Source: Mermis nigrescens (taxonomy: Eukaryota; Nematoda; Enoplea; Mermithida; Mermithidae). Taken from it: DNA of 64,000 nt. Positions 42,790 to 53,022 of this stretch are shown here, in pieces; position 1 is the first letter of the stretch; the number at the start of each line of letters is the position of its first letter. Position numbers and translations under genes: made by a program. The notes below the pieces were generated by a model that was not told the DNA's origin, ran no database searches, and worked only from the letters and a program-made list of their open reading frames with translations. Location of the stretch: contig JAVLUZ010000339.1 in the NCBI GenBank assembly GCA_036768485.1, positions 225,001 to 289,000 of the forward strand. The letters are read 5' to 3'.

Positions 42790-43500
42790 TCTACAGATGG
42801 CACTTTTTTGTTTTTTGAATTCGCATTAGTTATCGAATGGCAGTGTAAACAGTGCGAAAATCTGGGGGTGAAAAAGCACTTTTTGTCGAGTTTTCAACCT
42901 GCTTCTGTACGATACTAAGTCCGGTTATGAGTTTTTTAAAATGTTTTCTGACAGAAATGTTGAGCGGATCAAGGGCTACATTCTGCATATAAGTAAAGTC
43001 TTCTATGCTCTATGGTGAGTTAGATCCTGGGGTTTAAAGTTCACACTCTAGTGTATGGTGTAAAAAACGGATTTTTACTAAGATTTCTCTGCCAAATTTT
43101 CCCGCTTATAAGTCAGGGTGAATTGAATACAGCGGTAATAAAGTGCCTCTCAGGGGCTACACATCGCAGCAAACCGCATTTAAAAAAACGCAATATTGAG
43201 TTATTTATGGGGGTGTAAAGTTCAAAATCAGAGGTAAAAAATGGGCGAAAAAACACGTTTTTTCCGAATTTCGATTAATAAATCATACCAAATAATTTTT
43301 GCAAGAGAATTTTGGCACACAGCAATGTACTACGATTTAAAAGCTACAAATTGTACCAAACCGAATTTCTTTAAACTCAATGGGGAGTTCGGTACGGAAT
43401 TTTAAAGTTTACAGTGTTCTAAATGATGGAAAATACGTTTTTGTTGCGTTTTTTGTTCGCCACTTTCTCTGTCCAGAAGTCGGGATAAGTCTGATAGAAT
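42790..43500 (+). repeat. modular GTGTAAAG repeat, copy 2
   Basis: Matches 44,490-45,250 over about 700 bp in the same order (GTGCGAAAATCTGGGGG, GGATCAAGGGCTA, TTTCTCTGCCAAA, GTGTAAAGTTC). TGTAAA-bearing blocks recur inside at roughly 170-200 bp. Confidence 0.85.
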
Positions 43501-43530
43501 AAAAATAAAGTGCTTTATATCGCGTGCATG

Positions 43531-43560
43531 TCAAAATAGGACGGCTATCTACGTGCCTGT
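43531..43560 (-). mobile_element. family D terminal fragment
   Basis: AGGACGGCTATCTACGTGCC followed by TG is one end of family D joined to the modular repeat, without the other end. Confidence 0.6.
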
Positions 43561-44341
43561 AAGGCAAAAAATCAAAAAATTTGCGGAGGGCCAATGTTTT
43601 TTAAAAATGTTGCCCCCAGCTGTAGATTACGAATCTGACCTTAAAATTACTTTACACTCAATGGTTGTTGCTCAAAAGTGTAAAGTATACGTGTTTTTTA
43701 CTCTTTGCGTATCCTTCAGCTTATCTAACTCAATTCTGGTTTCTGTGCAGTCCAATCGGTTCTATAATGTAGAGGGTTGCAAAATCTCAAATCAATTCTT
43801 TTTTCTCTCTTATAACGCAATATTTCTTGATCTGTGATCGTTTTAGTGTAAAGGGTTCGAGACGAAAAACGATATCTCTTCAACTACTCCGCTAAGTAGG
43901 CGGAACATACTAATTATGCTTAAAAGATGCCCTGACCTTAGCGTTACAGATACCAGTTTATTTTGTTTTATACACCCAATATTGCGGTATTAGCACAAGT
44001 GTAAAGTTTACACCGAGAAGCATTTTTGCGCCAAGAGCGTCGTGAATGATGAATTTTTTCAAAATGTTCTCCGTAAGGTCCGAATAACGAATCTGACCTT
44101 TGAACTTTTCTACAGCCAGTCTTTCTTGAGGTATAAAGAGGTATTATACCTACATCTATTTTCTAATGCCGATAGATAACTCCGTATTGCATATTTTTGA
44201 TCAGATTTTTCGTATTTCAGAGGTTTTTGACTCGTCTTTAATAAATAATTATTTTTATCATCATAAATGCACTATTCTTAAACTTCAGTAGAATAATGAA
44301 TATCTTTCAAAATAGGATAATCAAGCTGAAATCTGCTGATA

Positions 44342-44410
44342 TGTCGTGTTGGCGCAGTGGTTGACAACTCCGTTCTCGGATGCGGTATGATGGGTTCGAA
44401 TCTTCTGAAT
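44342..44410 (+). ncRNA. tRNA-like sequence with pol III A and B boxes
   Basis: TGGCGCAGTGG (44,350-44,360) matches an A box, and GGTTCGAATC (44,393-44,402) matches a B box at normal tRNA spacing. The acceptor and T stems do not pair well, so this is more likely a tRNA pseudogene or the head of a SINE than a working tRNA. It lies between two copies of the modular repeat. Confidence 0.4.
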
Positions 44411-44489
44411 GCTGACTTTTTTCATTTTTTTATTCTTTTGGCAAAACCATATACTTCATTTGACTCATATATCTATTTAGGTTCTGCAG

Positions 44490-45300
44490 ATAACACTTCT
44501 TTGTTTTTTGAATTTCGCCTCAGTTCTCGAATGGGAGTGTAAAAAGTGCGAAAATCTGGGGGCGAAAAGACACATTTTGGCCGAGTTTTCGACATGTTTA
44601 TGTCTGCCAACAACTCCAGTTATAGTTTTAGGAATTTTTTTTTTGACAGAAATGTACTTCGGATCAAGGGCTATCTTGTGCTTACCAGCAAACTTTTCTA
44701 CAATCAATACGCAGTTAGTACCAGGGTTTTAAACTTTACTCTCTAGTGGATGAGTAAAAAACAGATTTTGTCCAAGATTTCTCTGCCAAAAGTTGGGGTT
44801 AATTAAATAGTATAGAAATAAAGTAACTTCTAATGGCTACACGTCGAAGCGAGCCGCGTTAAAAAAAACGTTATATTGAGTTGTTTATGGGGTGTAAAGT
44901 TCGAAATCTGAGGTGTAAAAGTGGACGAAAAAAACAGGTTCTTTCGTATTTTGATTGATAAATCATATTAAATATTTTGCGGAACATAAGTTTGGCACAT
45001 ACAAACCTACTACAATCAAAGGGCAACAAACTGGCCCGAACCGAATTTATTTACATTCAATGGGCGTAAGGTTCAGATTTTTAAAGTTTACAATGTGGTG
45101 GACAGTGGAAAATACGTGTTTGTACATTTTTTGTTCGCCACTTTCTCTGTTCAGAAGTCAGGCGAGGTCGAATAGGATAAAAAAAAGTAAAATTCTAGTT
45201 TTTTTTCTACGTAAAATCAGAATTGGGAATCTGACTCTTAGTATTCTCTACACTTAGTAGTTTTGTAAAGTTTGCACAATTCATTTGTTGTTAATATGTA
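44490..45300 (+). repeat. modular GTGTAAAG repeat, copy 3
   Basis: Same block order as copy 2, displaced by about 1.69 kb. It is preceded by the tRNA-like sequence. Confidence 0.85.
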
Positions 45301-46001
45301 GTTTATACTACAAATTTATTTTACTACCAAATCTGAGCGTTAGTGTTCCTTACACTTGATATTTGCGTGAAATTTTGGAATTTTTGCCGAAAAACTTTGT
45401 TTTTTAATTTACCAACATCCCACCTTTTCAATTTTCTTAAAGTTTAAAATCTTTTACAATTCTCTTCATAATTTAATGGTAGGTTTAAACTTTAAGTTTC
45501 TCTTGGTTTACAACTCTCGCTTAGCAAGCTCATTTTTCAAAACTTTTTCATAGTGATCAATCGCGTTTAGCTCGGAATTGGTGGACGGCCCTTATTTTAT
45601 TACTCTGCTTAAATAATCCAAGTGACTGTCTTTTGATTATTTTCTTTATCGCGAATTCAAACACCCAAATTTCAATTTAAAAATCATAAAAATTATTTCA
45701 TAATTTTTATGTAAGATGACTGGCTGGTTGAGAGCTCTTTTTTGTTGTTTTCATTGTTCATTGTGCTCGTAGGAACCAGGAAAGAAATAGTTTTCCGCCA
45801 TAGGTATTCTCTGGCGAAAGCAACTTAACAAAGCTTTTTGCGTTAATTATTATTTTGGTCCAAAATAGGTCAACTGACCTAGGGCAAAATTCCGGGGTTA
45901 CTTAATTACTACTGCGTTAGGTTTTTAGGGCATAGCTGACAATAGCTCCGTAGGTACGGACGAATTTAGGTCCGAGGAGTTTGAGACCGTAGTTATTGAG
46001 G
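45301..46001. other. no feature recognised
   Basis: AT-rich sequence; no exon or repeat family was recognised. Confidence 0.5.
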
Positions 46002-46009
46002 GTCGTTTG

Positions 46010-46261
46010 CATACGTGGGCAGCAAGAAAATTCTGGGGGGTGCAAGATTTTTTTGAAGGTCGAAAAATGGCCTTAAAAATGGTGGTATGGCGATAAAAAC
46101 ACCATTTTTCGACGTTTCTCATCAAGCACTATCCATTGGCATCAAAAAATTGCGAAAAAAAACAAAAAAATTTTCAAAAATTGAATTCTGGGGGGGTATT
46201 TTGATTTCTGGGGGGATTGATTTCTGGGGTGCACACCCCCAAACCCCCACGCCCAGGTGTG
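46010..46261 (+). mobile_element. family B hAT-like MITE
   Basis: A 252-bp copy flanked by GTCGTTTG and GTCGTGTG (7 of 8). Its interior is close to the copy at 49,199, including ATGGCGATAAAAACACC. Confidence 0.88.
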
Positions 46262-46710
46262 GTCGTGTGGTTGAATCCGGTGTTTCGCCCTAGCAACCTG
46301 ACCAGCGCTAAGTGTAGCCAGGTACTTTAGTAAGTCCCGTAGGTACGTTATATGTCGTTTCCAAGTTAATTTAAATGTGGAACGACTTCTATAACTTAAC
46401 AGGACTGTTTAGAATGTAACATATATTTACTATAGCTGATAAAAATAGTAAACTTTATACTTCCGACAATCAAAAGCATATCTAACTCAGTTTTAAATTC
46501 TATGCAGTCTGATTGATTTCAAAAGGTAGACGGTTATAAAATCTAGGGAGTCTTTTTTTAAAACAATATTGTTTTAAATTTAGAGGCAATTAATTTATGT
46601 TAAGAACAATATTGTTTTCCGCGTTCTTGGACTGCTGTCATTATTGTGGTATGTTACTGTATGTGTTTGCTGACTGATGCACTGAAATCATGCTAATTAA
46701 AAGTAGGGTA

Positions 46711-47467
46711 CTAGCAAAGAAAAATGCTCCGATGGAACAAAAAAGATGAATTTACTTGGAATTGTGGATTATTAAGGATGTAAAAGGAGGGTATAGGAAA
46801 AAGCTACCTAAAGTCGCAAAATCTGCTAAAAATCACACTTTCTCTAAGCAACGCAAAAAATCGAAGTATATTCTGCGGTCAACACATTAAGCAGCACGTT
46901 AGCTATGCAGCAGCTATGGGAAATGATATCGAGTAACAGTCTTTTTAAGCCAATTGAATGAAATAGCAAACATCGATGCATCCAAAACAATTGCAAGAAT
47001 TGTTGGTTCAAAACAGTAGGAAACGCGTGAGTTGACTTGAACCAGACTAAATGTAGGTACACTAGCATGCCCGTAACGATTGTGTGCACTAATCAATCGG
47101 CCCCTGCTTTGCTTGCTATAATGCTCATGCAAAATAAAACAACTTTAAATACAATACCTACCACTAAGTTTTCTTTCAATCAGGATACGAAGCTAGTCAG
47201 TGTTGCTACTTGCCAGCAATTTAAAAAAAGGAAACATTATAGATTTCGTTTATTATCTGAAATTTTGAAAATTATTTAAAAAAGACACTTTTTATAGGCC
47301 GCAGAATATACTTTGATTTCTTGCATTGCTTAGAGAAAGTGTGATTTTTAGCAGATTTTGCGACTTTAGGTAGATTCTTCCTAGTCCCCTCCTTTTACAT
47401 CCTTAATAATCCACAATTCCAAGTATATTCATCTTTTTTGTTCCATCGGAGCATTTTTCTTTGCTAG
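46711..47467. mobile_element. mariner-type MITE with about 170-bp inverted ends
   Basis: Ends CTAGCAAAGAAAAATGCTCC and its inverse continue as arms of about 170 bp (46,711-46,880 and 47,298-47,467), differing at roughly ten positions. TA flanks both ends. The 420-bp interior has no recognisable transposase. TA duplication and long arms suggest the Tc1/mariner group. Confidence 0.93.
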
Positions 47468-47764
47468 TATACTTTTTGAATGACCTACTTAACGTGTGGT
47501 CGCAAACAAAAGGTCCTGGGAATAAAATATTTCTACAAAGACAATGTTATTATGTAAGGTCAAGCCAAAATATCCGCAAATCTCTATCAAATAAACAAAA
47601 AAATTAGGTCTTTGCTTGCCGACCGGGAGAAATTATAATTAGGTACATAAAAAATACGCTTATGAAGGTCAAGCGAATTCCTGGGAATGTAATGGGAAAT
47701 AAAAAAATCAGGGCAAGCAAAATTGCAGAGACAAGTTGATTGGTACAGTATAACGAGATACTTA

Positions 47765-47860
47765 TTGAGGGCGAAATATCCGAGGGGCGAAATGTCTGGG
47801 GGCAAAAGTTCCGGGGGCGTAATGTACCTGGGGGCAAAATGTCGGGGGCGAATCTTCCGG
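47765..47860 (-). repeat. inverse tandem array of GGGGGCGAAA units
   Basis: The unit order mirrors the left array at 41,935-42,085 with one block missing. Confidence 0.88.
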
Positions 47861-48650
47861 ATGCCGGTTTTTTGCATATGGTGACGCAACTTCTGCTTAT
47901 CTTTTTTCGCCTTTTCTAGAAAAAAATTTTGAAATACCTCACTTTTTTCGTTAAGAAAAACAACTTTTATCTTGTCGCAGCTTAGGCACTGATTAGCATT
48001 TGACTTCAAAATTTCGGTAAAATAAAGTCAGTTTGTGACTTTCATTGATGCACTACCAAAAATCCCATTGTGATTCATTTTCTTTTTAGTAATGCATTTT
48101 TCATTAAAACTCAATTGTTGCTGATTTTGAAAAAATTTGCTTTACCACAAATGCACGTTTTATGAACAAAAAACATTCTAAAAAGTGATTTACAACGTTG
48201 GATTCTCAGCTGAATTATTGACCTTCTGTTTAGGGCTATTTTTTCAGTATTTGTAATCTATGATAAAACAAAATTATTTTACTGGAAAGCGGAAAAAAGA
48301 TAAGAAGGGATGATGAGTTCAGAGATGTAAAACAGAAGTTGCAGAATAACGAGCAACGCGTGTTGATAACTCTGATAGAAAAAAGTAATCAGACAGCTAA
48401 AATGAATTTTTATAACACCTCTCGTATAAGCACGAAAAATTCTAGTAAGATTCTGATAAGCAAGAGGACAGTTATAGTAAGAATTCCAATAAGAATAAAA
48501 ATTTGTTTTAAGTTTGCTTGCAAGAATAACATTTTCCTATAAGTTGGCAAGTAAGCACTTAAGAAGTACAGCGCTTGCAAGAAAACTAACAAGCATTTCT
48601 GAAAGATTTTTCTTAAGATTTTTCTTAAGCATTGCAAGCAGACATAACGT

Positions 48651-49190
48651 GGGTACGTAACGTATAATAGATGGGTACATCGCTGATAGTGTGCGCGGCA
48701 TTCAGGAGAATTCTAGCTGAAAATCACTAAAACAAGCGGATGTGCGAACCAACGATGCATACTTGAGCACACAGTTTATTTTACACAATTTGATGAACGT
48801 ATACAGAATGCAGTGTTAAAGAACAAAGAAAGCACGGATAAAAATCTGGACGGTAATAACATAGAAATACGAAGCACTCCAACAGTGATCATACAGATGA
48901 GTGACGATACGGCTAACAGGATAGCTAATAATACCATACACAAGAAGCCTGATAAACATCTTACCACGTAAACCAATAGAGTAGTAATTGAATTTTAAAG
49001 TATCACTTAAGAATCGTTTTTAATACAAAAACGTACATAGAGCAGTTGATTAACTTTGGAATAGAATTTTAATTTCTTGAAAGTTAATAATTTAAGGTAA
49101 AGCTCAGGAATCTAGACAGGCTTGTAATCAGGAATCACCCTACGGAAATTTGATAAAAAAAATTTTCTAGAAAAATGAAATCGACGGTCA
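48651..49190. other. no feature recognised
   Basis: AT-rich sequence; no exon was recognised. Confidence 0.45.
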
Positions 49191-49198
49191 CGCACGAC

Positions 49199-49463
49199 CA
49201 TACGTGGGCAGCAAGAAAATTCTGGGGGGGGTGCAAGATTTTTTCGAAGGTCGAAAAATGGCCTTAAAAATGGTGGTATGGCGATAAAAACACCATTTTT
49301 CGACGTTTCTCATCAAGCACTATCCATTGGCATCAAAAAATTGCGAAAAAAGAGAAAAAAATTTTCAAAAATTGAATTCTGGGGGGGTATTTTGATTCCT
49401 GGGGGGTATTTTGGTGTTCTGGGGGGGTGCATACCCCCCAAACACCCCCCACGCCCAGGTGTG
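49199..49463 (+). mobile_element. family B MITE, first of a head-to-tail pair
   Basis: GTCACGCACGAC lies directly before this copy and again directly after it, before the next copy. The 12-bp shared flank is longer than the usual 8 bp. Confidence 0.88.
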
Positions 49464-49475
49464 GTCACGCACGAC

Positions 49476-49737
49476 CATAGGTGGGCGGCACCAAAGTTTC
49501 GGGGGGGGTGTGCAAGATTTTCTCAAAGGTCCAAAAATGGCCTTAAGGTGGTAATATGGCGGAAAAAAACCGTTTTTCAACGTTTCTCATCGAGCACTAT
49601 CCATTGGCATCAAAAAATTGCGGAAAAACGGAAAAAATTTCAAAAATTGAAATCGGGGGGGGGGTTTGATTTCTAGGGGGATATTTTGGTTTCTCGGGCG
49701 GTGCATACCCCCAAACCCCCATTCACGCCCAGGTATG
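49476..49737 (+). mobile_element. family B MITE, second of the pair
   Basis: From CATAGGTGGGCGGC to CCCAGGTATG, followed by GTCACGAC. The left flank CGCACGAC matches at 6 of 8. The interior differs from the first copy, so this is not a simple tandem duplication. Confidence 0.88.
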
Positions 49738-50649
49738 GTCACGACACGATAAATTGCTTTATACCTTAGCGACTTCGTTGAGATAGCTGGTAAAATCCCC
49801 ATTTACCGACGTCTATCAACATGCTCTATCCATTAATATAATATTTTGGCTTTTGTTCGGCGAAGGGAAGCGGTCGCCACCATGCTGGGCAATAGCCAAA
49901 TTCTGAGGGTTCCGATTGGCGAAATCGCCAAAATTACACCAAAAATTCATCTAGAGGTCTTTCGATTTTCGGGGGCGGGGTGGTCCGCCGGATTTTTAGG
50001 GGGGGTCCAGACTCCAGACCTCAACGCCAATGTGTGGCCGCCAGCCACCCCTTCCCCACTCAAATGCAGCCAGGAAAGCAGATATTCGAATTTTCAAAGG
50101 TCTGAAAGAATTGTTTTCCAAAATTAAAACAAACGGATTTCATTAAACATTCGGAATAGGTCATGTTTTCGAATCTTAGACATTCAATTACTCGAACGAA
50201 TGCGTGTGTACCTCTTCATGGTCAAAAAATCCTTCACAAAAAAGCGGACAGTTTCGAAATGAATGCACAAAAGAAACATGCGATCGGTGACGATTCAATT
50301 GCGATAAAAGTAGTGTAACAAGATCTTGTTCATAGCCGGCGATTTTGAATTGATGTAAATCGGTTAAATAAACAGTTTAAACTGAAACAATGACAACATT
50401 GTACATAAACATAGGCATAGAAAGTTTTGCGCAATCTACAAAAATATAGTCTTGGAGTTTTCTGGGAAACCATTCTAAGGCCAATTTCTCTCCAAACATG
50501 AAACAGTTCCATATTCTGGATAGAAAGATTTTATGATTACTATTTTTGACCGAAAAGGGCAAAAAAATCGCCAAAAACATCTAAAAAAACGCTAGTTTTT
50601 GTTCAAAAGCCGAGAAAAAGGGAAGCTACAAAAACCACAACCATTGGGG
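49738..50649. repeat. old MITE remnants
   Basis: 49,780-50,040 has GCTCTATCCATTAA, CAAATTCTGAGGG and GGGTCCAGACTCCAGACC. Similar remnants lie at 50,880-50,995 and 60,700-60,830. No gene was recognised. Confidence 0.4.
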
Positions 50650-50870
50650 TTGTGAACATTGATGCACAGAAAGGTCAGTTTGAAGCAATTAGTCCGAGGC
50701 GTCAATCAATGAGCTTTTTTGGAGGGGTAGCGCTAAAGCTATATCAAAATCCACAGTTTTTGGTAAATTTCATGCACTTTTGAAAAAAGTTGTGTTTTTC
50801 TTCCATTTTCGGCCTTCACTTTACCTCATTTTCCCAGAAAAGTTAACATTCTGGGGTCTAGACCATCATA
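50650..50870 (+). repeat. dispersed repeat with GATGCACAG start, copy 2
   Basis: CATTGATGCACAGAAAGG to TGGGGTCTAGACCATC, resembling 36,929-37,168. Confidence 0.5.
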
Positions 50871-51080
50871 AGCAGCAGAGCAACCAAATTCTGGGGTCCA
50901 CTGGATCAAAATCGAGTTTGTTTTAAATCAAAATCAAAATTTAATTTAAATTCAAAAATTCAATCCCAGACCCCAATGCCCACGTGTGGTCCAGATTTTG
51001 AAAAAAGTTTCGCAGTATTCGATGACCAGAGTAAAATTAAGTATAAACCGCAGCGTAAAGCTCGATATATCAATTGTAAG

Positions 51081-51546
51081 CATACATGTAACAGCTCGAA
51101 AATTTGGGTGGGGAAGGCGGAGGGGGGTAGGGGTAGATGACCTCCAATTTTCGGCCAAAAACCACCTAAAGACGGCCAAAAAATTCAATGTTTCCTTAAA
51201 TCGGGAGGGGGTCAAAGATTTTCTGGCCTTGGGGAGGGAGGGTGGGAGACGGCCGACTTTAAGTGGGAAACATAGGTGGGCGGCACCAAAATTCTGGGAA
51301 AGGGTACAAGATTTTTCAAAGGTCAAAAAATGGCCTTAAAAATGGTGATATAGCGAAAAAACACATCTTTCAACGTTTGTCATCGAGCACTATCCATTGG
51401 CATCAATCAATTATGAAAAAAACAAAAAAATTCAAAAATTGAATTTTAGAGGGAGCTATTTTGGTTTCTGGGGGTGCATACCCCCAAACCCCCACACCCA
51501 GGTGCGGTGGGAAATTCCCTCACCCCCTCCGCGCCTTAAAGGCATG
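51081..51546 (+). mobile_element. family C element with a nested family B copy
   Basis: Starts CATACATGTAACAGCTCG and ends CTTAAAGGCATG, flanked by ATTGTAAG and ATTGTAAA (7 of 8). A family B copy interrupts it. Confidence 0.87.
51271..51506 (+). mobile_element. family B copy nested in family C
   Basis: A 236-bp copy flanked by exact GTGGGAAA duplications. Confidence 0.94.
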
Positions 51547-51875
51547 ATTGTAAACGAAAAAAGCGAGCGCTTAACAATTCCGTGGCATGTACTTTGATTA
51601 ATTTCAATACGTGAATTAAACGGACATTTTAACCAATGACGTTAACAGCGAGGCGATTTGTGGTGATAAAAAACTTTACGACGCGAAATAAACTATTTTA
51701 CCTGCGATTGCAAACGTGAAAATTGTGAGTTTGTTTTATATCGGAAAAAGGTTCAAAACAGTACCACAATATCATAGAAAAACAGATTTCGCGTTAAAAA
51801 CGCTTTCAAAACACGCGCCATTGTTGAGACGAAGGCCAAGAGTGTAAACAAAACGTGTTTTTTCTTGTTTAAACA

Positions 51876-52018
51876 TTACATATCAGTTTCCACCGGCTTA
51901 CTGACCCTTATTCGACCGTTTAGATCGCCATTCGTAAAATCCTTCACGCTGTTTCGCTGCCTTTTTGATACGGCAACGTCTATGTACGGTTTCCGAGTCA
52001 TATCGGAAAGCAGGGCTT
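51876..52018 (-). CDS. FMNL: formin last exon, C-terminal tail
   Basis: This exon encodes EALLSDMTRKPYIDVAV, then SKRQRNSVKDF and an end at VSKPVETDM with TAA at 51,876-51,878. It resembles the FMNL tail LEDIITDLRNQPYRRADAVR. Phase 1 fits exon 4. The acceptor is a TAGAAG tandem (NAGNAG type), so Glu may be present or absent at the junction. The 5.7-kb intron before it could hide a further exon, but none is required by phase. Confidence 0.82.
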
Positions 52019-52944
52019 CTAATTTACTCGTACAAGGTGACGCCCGTATTTTGTCTATCATTGCTACCCATACATGTAAGGGGGAGGGGTTGGGGGTTCC
52101 CCTCACCTAAAGTTGGCCGTCCCTTTATCCCCTAAAGTATAAAACTTTTTGCCCCCCCCCCGATTTTTAGAAAAAAAACTTGCGATTTTTGACCGTTTTC
52201 ATGTTTTTTGGCTGGCCGTTATTGGCCAAAAATTAGAGGTGCTGAATTTAGGGCGAAGTAACATTTTTTGTGAGGCGTGCGGGTCGCGGATAACAGATTA
52301 TAGTCTGTTATATAACAGACTATAGTCTGTTCCATTCCAAACGGCCCATTTTTTCTTCACGGCTTATTACTGTAGCATAATATTTCACATTTCATGTTGT
52401 TGCTGAAAATTTGTTTGATGTGCCATACGTTGAGCAAAGCAAATTAAATATTAATAAAAAGAGTTTAAAGTAACCAACAGCCACGAGAGCATAATTGAAG
52501 AAGCCAATAATGCAGCGAAAAACTAATACAGTAATAAGGCGTCAGTAAAAATGAGCCGTTTGGAATGGGTCTACGCCGTTTTGGCGCCGGCAACTTATAA
52601 ATTACTCTAATTACATCAATTTTGGAGCAATTTTAAAATAAATTATACATTCAGAAAGCAGGTTTTACAAGCTACAAAATAGCATATTGTTCTTTCCGAT
52701 TCGATGAGTATTCATTTGTATTCGTTATTTATTATTCATTTAGTATTCATTCTTTCTTAAGGGGCGTATGTAAGTGCACTGCCTGTACGCATAGGCTTTA
52801 CTTGCATACCAACTCACTTATTTCGCGTTATTTTTTGCATTTATCGACAACTCCTTTCCTAAAATTGCTCATTTAATAATTCTTTGCATTATTGTATTGG
52901 TATTTGTTCTAACATTTCTTGTCCATGTAATTCAGCCAATAAAC

Positions 52945-53022
<78 letters not shown>

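Larger units (their letters stand above)
41856..48427. mobile_element. large foldback-like inverted pair
   Basis: The left arm (41,856-41,912 plus the array at 41,935-42,085) is inverted at the right (48,360-48,427 plus the array at 47,765-47,860). Shared blocks are TTTTAGCTGTCTGATT and the order ATTCGCCCCCGACATTT, CCCCCAGGTAC, CCCCCGGAAC. Beyond both arms lie TTGCAAGC/TAAGCA-rich stretches (41,520-41,650 and 48,428-48,650). The interior holds other repeats, so it may be two separate elements rather than one. Confidence 0.5.

Noticed and set aside
47587..48009. 140-codon minus-strand frame
   Set aside because: About a quarter is the CGCCCCC array, and the rest shows no family features.
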